Shown here piece after piece: positions 1 through 6,606 of a stretch of 64,000 nt of DNA. A model generated the notes under the pieces. That model worked only from the letters and a program-made list of their open reading frames with translations, did not search any database and was not told the DNA's origin. Every line of letters begins with the position of its first letter. Positions within the stretch are counted from its first letter, which is position 1. The position numbers were made by a program, and so were the translations under genes. Source of the stretch: Verrucomicrobiaceae bacterium (lineage in GTDB: Bacteria; Verrucomicrobiota; Verrucomicrobiia; Verrucomicrobiales; Verrucomicrobiaceae); contig JADJPW010000004.1 of the NCBI GenBank assembly GCA_016713035.1, positions 186,001-250,000 on the forward strand, given 5' to 3'.

Positions 1-2
1 GT

Positions 3-713
3 CGTGCCCAGGCTCTTTCCCACCCCACAGAGCAAAAAGTAACTCTCGTCCCCGCTGGCATGCGGGGCTTTCTGCCACTGTCAGCACCAGTCGAGGCCGC
101 ACTGACCGCAGACAGCCTCTCCGCCCGTGCAGAACAATGGAAAAAAGCCGTCGTCATGGTCCAAGTCAAAACACGTCAAGGTGAAGGCCATGGCACAGGA
201 TTCTTCATTTCCCCAGGTCTGCTTTTGACCAATCAACACGTCATCGAAAATGCCCAGTCGATCGAAGTCGTGATGGAAGCAGATCGCTCCACACATCGTG
301 CCACAGTCGTCGCCTCACAAGAGGTGCCGGACATCGCCCTACTGCGCATAAGCCACACCGATCACGCGACACTCCCGCTCGGGGACTCTCAAAAAGTGCG
401 TGATCTCGATGACGTCGTTCTCATTGGTTACCCGAAGTTTTCCAACCTCAGTGCCACGGTCGTCAAAGGCAGCATCAGCGCCACGGATCGAACCTTTCAG
501 GGCCGTTACCCCGTCTTTCAGGTCAGCATCCCCAGCTACGGTGGTAATAGCGGCGGCCCGCTGCTCACCACTGATGGCACCGTTATCGGCGTCCATACTT
601 TCTCACTCACGGACCCAAATCTCTCGCAGTTTAAGATGGCGCAGCGCATCAATTTCATCCTTGAGTTCATCGAAGACCACGCCTCCGGCAAATACCGCCG
701 CATCACGAACTAA
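3..713 (+). CDS. Trypsin-like serine protease, 5' end outside window
   Basis: A protease of the trypsin/HtrA fold, probably acting outside the cytoplasm. Counting from the first in-frame ATG at 60, the catalytic triad is His60 (TNQHVI), Asp91 (VPDIALL) and Ser164 (GGNSGGPL). The frame is open upstream of that ATG to the first base of the window, so the true start and any signal peptide are cut off. No PDZ domain follows the protease domain, unlike DegP/DegS, so this is a single-domain HtrA-like protein. The family and catalytic residues are clear; the substrate is unknown. Confidence 0.85.
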   Translation, partial: RAQALSHPTEQKVTLVPAGMRGFLPLSAPVEAALTADSLSARAEQWKKAVVMVQVKTRQGEGHGTGFFISPGLLLTNQHVIENAQSIEVVMEADRSTHRATVVASQEVPDIALLRISHTDHATLPLGDSQKVRDLDDVVLIGYPKFSNLSATVVKGSISATDRTFQGRYPVFQVSIPSYGGNSGGPLLTTDGTVIGVHTFSLTDPNLSQFKMAQRINFILEFIEDHASGKYRRITN

Positions 714-725
714 GCAGTTTTTTCA

Positions 726-770
726 ATGAATTCGGCGCTGCATCGTCAGATGATGCAGAACCCAATTCAT
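726..770. terminator. Nested inverted repeat, possible terminator
   Basis: Just after the protease stop there is an outer arm pair ATGAATT/AATTCAT (726-732, 764-770) and an inner perfect 7-bp pair CTGCATC/GATGCAG (738-744, 752-758). Position suggests transcription termination or mRNA protection, but there is no T-tract after it, so the terminator role is uncertain. Confidence 0.35.
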
Positions 771-897
771 CCGCATGAAAAGCCCCACCGCTGCCCAATT
801 TCGCCGCCGGAATCGCCTCTGCCACCCCTTGAGTTATCTCAGAAATGATGGTAATTTAAGTTTGCCTTACTTTTGGTTTGTATCATTCTTCTTAAAC

Positions 898-1767
898 ATG
901 CTGTTTTTCTCCCGCGACTGTCATCTCCGCCTTTTGGCCCGTGTTACGGCCTGCGGCATGCTCGCGGCCACTCTCACACACTGCACCAGTGTCAAAAAGG
1001 CAGACGTGGTCGTCAGTGTGAAGGATCAAAAACTCGGCCTCTATGAACAAGGAGAGCTCCGAAAGACCTACAAGATCTCTACCTCGAAGTTCGGCACCGG
1101 CGACAAGCCCGGCAGCAACCGGACCCCTCTCGGGCAGCATGAAGTCGTCGCCAAGATCGGCTCCGGCCTGCCCACCGGTGCCGTGTTGAAAAGCCGCCGC
1201 TGGAGCGGTGAAGTCATCAAGCCCAATGCCCCCGGCCGCGACCCCATCGTTTCCCGCATCCTGTGGTTAAAAGGCACCGAGAGCTCGAACCGCAACGCTT
1301 TCGGCCGCTTCATCTATATCCACGGCACCCCTGAAGAGAACCGCCTCGGCCAGCCAGCTAGCTACGGCTGCGTCCGCATGGGTATGAAGGACGTCGTCAA
1401 TGTCTTCGATTCCGTCCCTGTCGGAGCCAAGGTGTACATCACCACCTCTGGTCTGCCAAAAGGGAAGGCCGAGGCAGAGGCCGAAGTCGCCGCCGCCCAG
1501 GCCCAACCCGCCAGTCCCACCACCGAAATCGAAAAAGCCGTCCCCATCGAGATCGCCAAGCTCCAGACGGACCCCCGCGAGAAAGCCAACGCCGAGGCCA
1601 ACCTCTCTGCGGGTCCAGAAAAGCCCACCACGGTCAAAAAAGCCACTCCTGCGAAGCGCACCAGCAGCAAGAGCAGCAGCACCGCTGCTAAAAAGAAATC
1701 CTCCTCCGGCACCCGCAGCAGCGTGACGAAGAAATCCACCCCGACCAAACGCCGTGCCGTGGGCTAA
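898..1767 (+). CDS. L,D-transpeptidase (YkuD domain) lipoprotein
   Basis: A 289-aa cell-wall enzyme of the YkuD family, which makes 3-3 peptidoglycan cross-links or attaches proteins to peptidoglycan. Starting at ATG 898 gives a signal peptide ending in a lipobox (LTHC, Cys29), a better start than the upstream in-frame ATG at 775, which adds 41 unlikely residues. The active site is complete: His142 in IHGTPEE and the S-x-G-C-x-R motif SYGCVR with catalytic Cys158. The last ~100 residues form a low-complexity Ala/Pro/Lys/Ser tail ending in basic repeats (KKKSSS, KRRAVG), which may bind the cell wall. It stands alone upstream of rpmH. Confidence 0.85.
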   Translation: MLFFSRDCHLRLLARVTACGMLAATLTHCTSVKKADVVVSVKDQKLGLYEQGELRKTYKISTSKFGTGDKPGSNRTPLGQHEVVAKIGSGLPTGAVLKSRRWSGEVIKPNAPGRDPIVSRILWLKGTESSNRNAFGRFIYIHGTPEENRLGQPASYGCVRMGMKDVVNVFDSVPVGAKVYITTSGLPKGKAEAEAEVAAAQAQPASPTTEIEKAVPIEIAKLQTDPREKANAEANLSAGPEKPTTVKKATPAKRTSSKSSSTAAKKKSSSGTRSSVTKKSTPTKRRAVG

Positions 1768-1815
1768 AAGCCCAGGCTAGCCTGCCCCCCGTCAAATAAG
1801 GACGCGAAGCCCTGT

Positions 1816-1843
1816 TTGACAAACCGGCTGCTCCCGGTAGTCT
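1816..1843 (+). promoter_or_regulatory. Possible sigma-70 promoter for rpmH
   Basis: A perfect TTGACA at 1816-1821 is followed after 16 bases by TAGTCT (3/6 match to TATAAT). It lies about 85 bases upstream of the L34 gene and is the only good -35 match in this gap. Weak -10, so tentative. Confidence 0.3.
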
Positions 1844-1928
1844 CCCGCCCCTTTTTCCGGGGAGCCTACTCACACGGCGGCATCCCGGTCCTCCCCGAAA
1901 AACACCCCTTTCAACCCCACTACCCACC

Positions 1929-2117
1929 ATGCCCAAGACCTTCAGGACCTACCAACCATCCAAGCGCACGCGGAAGCAGCAGTTTGGCTTTCGTGCCCGC
2001 ATGAAGACGGAAAATGGCCGTGACATCCTGCGCCGTCGCCGCCGCGTCGGTCGTAAGCGTCTCCTTCCAAAGGGCGTCGAAGTCCACTTCAAGCGCCACA
2101 TCCAGCAGCACGCCTAG
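1929..2117 (+). CDS. rpmH: 50S ribosomal protein L34, C-terminally extended
   Basis: L34 of the large ribosomal subunit. The family core is evident: TYQPSKRTRKQQFGFRARM followed by NGRDILRRRRRVGRKRL. Standard bacterial L34 ends soon after the GRKRL segment at 44-46 residues; this protein is 62 residues and adds a basic tail, LLPKGVEVHFKRHIQQHA. The rnpA gene begins 45 bases downstream, the usual rpmH-rnpA order. The start is the ATG directly before PKTFRTYQPS. Confidence 0.93.
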   Translation: MPKTFRTYQPSKRTRKQQFGFRARMKTENGRDILRRRRRVGRKRLLPKGVEVHFKRHIQQHA

Positions 2118-2162
2118 TCCACGGCGTTCCGGCTCCTTCACAGGCGTCGTTTACTCGCCACC

Positions 2163-2551
2163 ATGCGCCTGCCATCCCATTTGCGGCTGAAACAGGCCAG
2201 CGAGTTCGCCCTCGTGAAGGAAAAAGGCACCAGTAAACCAGGCCGTTACCTCGTCTTGAGCGTCTGCCTGTGCCCCAAGTAGCCGAGTTCGGATTCGGAC
2301 TCGTGACTGGACGTAAAATCGGCGGAGCTGTCCAGCGCAACCGTGTCCGCCGTCTCCTCCGAGAGATCATCCGTGCGCATCGGGCGGAGATTCAGCCAGG
2401 GTGGCATCTCGTCACCATCGCACGCTGGAGAGCCCCAGAGGCCTCCTACCACGAGCTTGAGTCCGACTGGCTCCACTTGGCAAAAAAACTCGGCATCCTC
2501 CGAAAAGCCGCTCCCAGCCAGCCAATCGCCCCCACGGCCTCCGCGACATGA
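2163..2551 (+). CDS. rnpA: Ribonuclease P protein component, broken by a -1 frameshift
   Basis: Protein subunit of RNase P, which matures tRNA 5' ends. The ATG at 2163 encodes MRLPSHLRLKQASEFALV... then a stop at 2280; the rest (VAEFGFGLVTGRKIGGAVQ, then the RNR motif region RNRVRRLLREIIRAH) continues in another frame to 2551. Adding one C to the CCCC run at 2273-2276 joins both halves into one normal protein of about 129 residues. RnpA is essential, so a sequencing indel is the likely cause. The stop overlaps the yidD start (ATGA at 2548-2551), indicating coupled translation. Confidence 0.85.
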
Positions 2552-2781
2552 AAATCGTCATCCGCGTCCTGATCCGCTTTTACCAAAAATGCATCTCCCC
2601 CGTCATTCACGCCTTTGGGGGGCCAGGCTCAGGCTGTCGCTACACACCCACCTGCTCCGCCTATTTTCTTGAGGCTGTCGAGACCCACGGCGTCCTACGT
2701 GGCAGTTGGATGGGGCTCTGCCGCATCGGTCGCTGTCACCCCTGGGGCGGTTGCGGCCATGATCCAGTGCCACCGAAATAG
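2548..2781 (+). CDS. yidD: Membrane protein insertion efficiency factor YidD
   Basis: A 77-aa member of the YidD family, a small inner-membrane-associated protein thought to assist YidC in membrane protein insertion. Diagnostic segments are IRFYQKCISPV, the cysteine-rich CRYTPTCSAYFLEAVETHG, and the closing RCHPWGGCGHDPVP. Its start overlaps the end of rnpA by 4 bases. In most genomes yidC follows directly; here it is at 15080. Confidence 0.95.
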   Translation: MKIVIRVLIRFYQKCISPVIHAFGGPGSGCRYTPTCSAYFLEAVETHGVLRGSWMGLCRIGRCHPWGGCGHDPVPPK

Positions 2782-2879
2782 TGCCACAGTTCAGAGTCTC
2801 TTTGCCTAACAACTTGCCAGCGCATGGCATACCGCCATAATGCCGCCCGGTGTTTGCACAGCAAATCATCGGTAGCATT

Positions 2880-2954
2880 GCGTGGATAGCTCAGTGGTAG
2901 AGCGGCTCGTTTACACCGAGTTGGTCGGGGGTTCGAATCCCTCTCCGCGCACCA
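2880..2954 (+). tRNA. tRNA-Val (anticodon TAC), CCA encoded
   Basis: A full cloverleaf can be drawn: acceptor stem GCGTGGA with TCCGCGC, D-arm AGCTCAGTGGTAGAGC, anticodon stem GCTCG/CGAGT with loop TTTACAC, and T-arm GGGGGTTCGAATCCCTC. The anticodon TAC at 2912-2914 reads GUA valine codons. The discriminator A2951 is followed by genomic CCA (2952-2954). Confidence 0.95.
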
Positions 2955-3014
2955 TCCATCTCGGCGCTCGCCGCAGGACGATCTCCCGGAGAGGCCGCTC
3001 CCCTTCCCTCCTCC

Positions 3015-3787
3015 ATGCGTCTCCTCTCGATCCTGCTCCTCATCTGCTCACTGCCTGCTCGAAGCGTGACGTGATCATCATCGGCACAGATGCCGCTTAT
3101 CCGCCCTTTGAGTTCAAAGATGAAAAAGGCCAGTTCAGCGGCATCAGTATCGAAATCGCTCGCGAAATCGCCAAAACCACCGGGAAAGAAGTCGAATTCC
3201 GCAACATCAACTTCGACGGCCTCATCACCGCCCTGCGCACCGGCAGTATCGATCTCGTCATCTCCTCCATGACCGCCAATGACGAGCGCAGAAAGTCCAT
3301 CGACTTCTCTGACCCGTATGTGAAGACCGTCTTGAGCATCCTCGCCGCTAAAGACTCCACCGTGCAAAGCGCCGAAGACTTGGCCGCACCAGGGCGCAAA
3401 ATCGTCGTCAGTCTCGGCACCACGGGCGAGAGCTGGGCGCGGAAACATTTTCCCACTGCCCAGATCAAAGCGCTCGATCTCGATGCCTCCTGCGTGCTCG
3501 AAGTCGTCAATGGCAACGTCGATGCCTGGATCTACGATCAAATCAGCGTCATGAATTATCACCAGCAGCATCCAGACAAGACCCGTGCGTTGATCGCCCC
3601 CATTCACACCGAGTTCTGGGCCGTCGGCATCCGCCAGGGCAATGACACCCTCAAACAACAGGTCAATGCCACCCTCAGCCGCATGCGGAAAGAAAACGCC
3701 TTCACACACCTCGCAGAAAAGTACATGGCCAAAGAGCTCCGCATGATGCGTGAGAATGGCCTGCCCTTTGTCTTTGAGATCGAGTGA
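3015..3787 (+). CDS. Amino-acid ABC transporter substrate-binding lipoprotein, frameshift in signal peptide
   Basis: A family-3 periplasmic solute-binding protein (polar amino acid type). Core motifs: GTDAAYPPFEFKDEKGQFSG at the N-terminal lobe, DGLITALRTGSIDLVISSMT, and DFSDPYV. The mature part reads in one frame, while a perfect signal peptide start (ATG 3015, MRLLSILLLI) lies in another. Adding one C after 3044 yields MRLLSILLLILLTACSKRD, a textbook lipoprotein signal with Cys at the lipobox. The only longer same-frame ORF would start inside the tRNA, so it is rejected. No permease or ATPase of this transporter class is nearby, so it is an orphan binding protein. Confidence 0.85.
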
Positions 3788-3820
3788 AGCGTGCATCGCA
3801 CCCATCCCCATCCTGGGCTC

Positions 3821-4498
3821 ATGACCACACCTGCCCTCACCGCTCACGGCCTATCCAAAGCCTATGCGCAGCGCCCCATTCTGCGCAGTGTTTCCTTCCA
3901 GATCGCTGCTGGTGAACGAGCCGCACTTTTGGGGCCTTCTGGCAGCGGCAAAACCACACTGCTGAACTGCATCGGCGGTGTGGACCGCGCGGACAGCGGC
4001 GAAGTGATCGTAGCGGGTGAAAAACTCCACGCGCTCGACTCCGATGGCCTCGCTCGCGTGCGGCGGGAGCACATCGGCACCGTGTTTCAGTTTTTCCACC
4101 TCCTGCCCACACTCACCGCGGCGGAGAATGTCGAGCTACCGCTGCAACTCCTCGGTGTGGCCAAAGCGGAACGCGAAAACCGCGTGCGCAGCCTACTGGA
4201 GCGTGTCGGCGTCTCTCATCGTGCTCAGGCACTGCCCGCAGAGCTTTCCGGTGGCGAAATGCAGCGCGTCGCCATCGCCCGCGCGATCATTCACCGCCCC
4301 GCGTTGCTCCTCGCGGATGAACCGACGGGCAACCTCGACACGCAAACCGGTGCGCAGGTGCTCGACTTGCTCGCCGAAGTCGTGCGCGAAACGAATGCCG
4401 CCCTGCTCATGGTCACGCACAGCGAGGAGGCCGCAAATCGCTGCGACCGCATCCTCCGCATGCGGGACGGGGAATTGGTTGAAGGGCGAATTTGGTGA
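3821..4498 (+). CDS. ABC transporter ATP-binding protein (LolD/AttE type)
   Basis: A 225-aa ATPase of the LolD/MacB-type class, which partners with FtsX-like permeases. Walker A GPSGSGKT is at 38-45, Q-loop at about 90 (TVFQ), signature LSGGE at 142-146, Walker B ALLLADEP at 161-168, and the switch His at 200. I chose ATG 3821 over an upstream GTG at 3791 because the family begins with a similar short leader. Its likely permease partner begins at 6603, beyond an inserted two-gene defence module, and an AttH-like lipocalin follows at 13820, giving an AttEFGH-like set. Confidence 0.9.
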   Translation: MTTPALTAHGLSKAYAQRPILRSVSFQIAAGERAALLGPSGSGKTTLLNCIGGVDRADSGEVIVAGEKLHALDSDGLARVRREHIGTVFQFFHLLPTLTAAENVELPLQLLGVAKAERENRVRSLLERVGVSHRAQALPAELSGGEMQRVAIARAIIHRPALLLADEPTGNLDTQTGAQVLDLLAEVVRETNAALLMVTHSEEAANRCDRILRMRDGELVEGRIW

Positions 4499-4543
4499 GA
4501 AAAAATCTCGCGAAATTTCAGCCGTGTGGCTTCGTCGCCACTA

Positions 4544-5944
4544 ATGCTAATTTCCTTCTCTGTAACCAACTTCCGCTCCTTTCGTGACGAGCAGACGCTC
4601 GACATGACTGCCAGCACCCGTGTCGGAGCCGGTCACGACGATCATTGCTGTAAGATCGAAGGTGAAAATATCCGCCTTCTACCGGTTGCCGTGCTTTATG
4701 GGGCGAATGGAGCTGGGAAATCCAATCTCATCAAAGCCTTACGCTACGCAGCCTGGATGGTCTTGGATGGCCCGCGCCCAGGCAAGCACACCGCGCGTGA
4801 AGCCTTTGCTCACATGGAAGGCCCTGGCGCAAGTCCCTCCTGCTTCGATTTTCGCATCTTCGCTGCGGGCCACATTTTCCGCTTTGGTTTTCAGGTTTCA
4901 GACAGCCAGATCGAATCTGAGTGGTTGGTACTTGAGCAAGGCGGTAACGAAAAAATGCTCTACGAGCGCAGCGCCGATGCCTCGGGTAAGATCGACATCA
5001 AACTCGGCAACCTACTCGCGGATGAAGCCGTCGCAGATAAGTCCCAAATCCACGCCTTTGCCCAGTTCGCCAAATCATCCAGCCGTGCGAACCAGCTCTT
5101 CCTGCACGCGATTCATGAAAACGTCGGCAGCGATTCCCAGGGGGAATGGGTCCGTCCGGTGCTGCGCTGGTTCTCCGAATCCCTCATGATCATCGACCCC
5201 GGCGAACATTTAAAGGGACTCCACCGTTTGTTGACCACCAGTCCTGACTTTGCCGCCTTCTCCTCCTCATTTTTGAAATCAGTATCGACTGGCGTGGATG
5301 AAATCATACGCTTGAGGACGGAGGAACTCCCCTTCGAACATGCCCGTGACATGATTCCCTTTGGACTCGCACAAGGACTTGCTGAATCGGACTTTGAGCG
5401 TGATACCGTCGCTGACTATACCTTGCCCACTGGCGGCATGATGGCCATGACCCGCGGAAGTGACGGCGGTTACTTCGTGCACACCATAGCGACGAAACAT
5501 CATGCTGGGCAGGAAAAGCCTTTCGAGCTGCCACTCGTAGCAGAGTCGGATGGCACCCGTCGCCTCCTCCACCTGCTCCCCGTCATCTATCCCAAATTGA
5601 AATCGGATAGCGTGATCGTTATCGACGAAATTGATCGCAGCCTCCATCCCCTGCTCACTCGCGAATTCGTCGAGGCATTCCTCAAGGTGGCTCTGCAAAC
5701 TCAGCGCCAGCTTCTCCTCACCACCCATGACACCATCCTGCTGGACCTCGATCTTTTGCGGCGTGACGAGATTTGGTTTGTCGAAAAGGACCAGCGCAGT
5801 TCTTCCAATCTTTACCCACTATCGCAGTTTCCAGTCCGCAAAGACCTCCGTCTCCAACGTGGTTACATGCAGGGCCGTTTCGGTGCCATTCCATTCCTCG
5901 GTGACCTTGAAAAACTCCATGCGGGACGGGAGGCGGCAGCATGA
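4544..5944 (+). CDS. AAA/ABC-like ATPase of an AbiL/RloA-type defence pair
   Basis: A 466-aa ATPase of the AAA_15/AAA_21 class (RloA/AbiLi-like, OLD-related). It begins with the typical MLISFSVTNFRSFRDEQT, has Walker A GANGAGKS at 53-60, and late in the protein Walker B VIVIDEIDRSLHP followed by LLLTTHDTILLD. ATG 4544 matches the family start better than the GTG at 4526. Its stop overlaps the next gene's start by ATGA (5941-5944). Together with the RloB-like partner it forms the two-gene architecture of AbiL phage-abortive-infection systems. The function is inferred from family and gene pairing; the trigger and target are unknown. Confidence 0.8.
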   Translation: MLISFSVTNFRSFRDEQTLDMTASTRVGAGHDDHCCKIEGENIRLLPVAVLYGANGAGKSNLIKALRYAAWMVLDGPRPGKHTAREAFAHMEGPGASPSCFDFRIFAAGHIFRFGFQVSDSQIESEWLVLEQGGNEKMLYERSADASGKIDIKLGNLLADEAVADKSQIHAFAQFAKSSSRANQLFLHAIHENVGSDSQGEWVRPVLRWFSESLMIIDPGEHLKGLHRLLTTSPDFAAFSSSFLKSVSTGVDEIIRLRTEELPFEHARDMIPFGLAQGLAESDFERDTVADYTLPTGGMMAMTRGSDGGYFVHTIATKHHAGQEKPFELPLVAESDGTRRLLHLLPVIYPKLKSDSVIVIDEIDRSLHPLLTREFVEAFLKVALQTQRQLLLTTHDTILLDLDLLRRDEIWFVEKDQRSSSNLYPLSQFPVRKDLRLQRGYMQGRFGAIPFLGDLEKLHAGREAAA

Positions 5945-6606
5945 GCACTGGACGCAAGCCCAGGCCGCTCGGGCGTGATGAGCGCACATTTCTCGACGAC
6001 CGTCTCTTTGTGATCGCCACAGAAGATCGCTATGCCGCCAAACAGTACTTCGACATCCTGAGGACCCATGTCCGTTCTTCCCGGATCAAGACGCATGTTT
6101 TGCCAACGGAAGACTGTCGCTCTTCTCCCAAACATGTGTTTGACCGCTTACTCGAATTCGAGCGCTTACATGAAAGCCATGCAGATGATGAAAAATGGCT
6201 AGTTTTGGATACGGATCACTGGATTCAAGATGCTCACAAAAAGCAGTTGATCGAAGTCTTCAAACTGGCTCGTCAGAAAGGCTACTCGGTGGCGATGAGC
6301 CGTCCGTGTTTCGAAATTTGGCTCCTACTCCACCACCATGCTGACATAGCCAGTCTGAGCATCTCCAAGTGCGAAGATGTCCACCCTTACTTGTTGACTG
6401 CATTGGGTAGCTACAACAAAAAACATCTCCATTCCGCGCATTATCCCCTGCCAGCTATCCATGCCGCAGTGCAAAACGCCAAAGTGTCCGATCGTGATGC
6501 TCACCTGGACGTGCCGGAAGGAAATGGGTCACGTGTCTATCGCATCGTCGAGCAAATCCTTCAGTCAGTGCCAGCACACTTACGTCAGGGCTGGCCTGCT
6601 CCATGA
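5941..6606 (+). CDS. RloB-like (AbiLii-like) TOPRIM-type protein
   Basis: A 221-aa protein resembling RloB. Acidic TOPRIM-like residues are visible: Glu28 (FVIATEDR), the DTD pair at 90-92 (WLVLDTDHW), and the hallmark SRPCFEIWLLLHHH at 120-133. RloB-family proteins are thought to be nucleases acting with the neighbouring RloA ATPase. The gene is coupled on both sides by 4-base ATGA overlaps, upstream with the ATPase and downstream with the permease at 6603. The family call is good; nuclease activity is inferred. Confidence 0.75.
   Translation: MSTGRKPRPLGRDERTFLDDRLFVIATEDRYAAKQYFDILRTHVRSSRIKTHVLPTEDCRSSPKHVFDRLLEFERLHESHADDEKWLVLDTDHWIQDAHKKQLIEVFKLARQKGYSVAMSRPCFEIWLLLHHHADIASLSISKCEDVHPYLLTALGSYNKKHLHSAHYPLPAIHAAVQNAKVSDRDAHLDVPEGNGSRVYRIVEQILQSVPAHLRQGWPAP

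Noticed and set aside
2882..3014. N-terminal extension of the solute-binding protein ORF, starting inside the tRNA
   Set aside because: It overlaps the tRNA-Val gene and lacks a signal peptide; the signal peptide is found in another frame at 3015.
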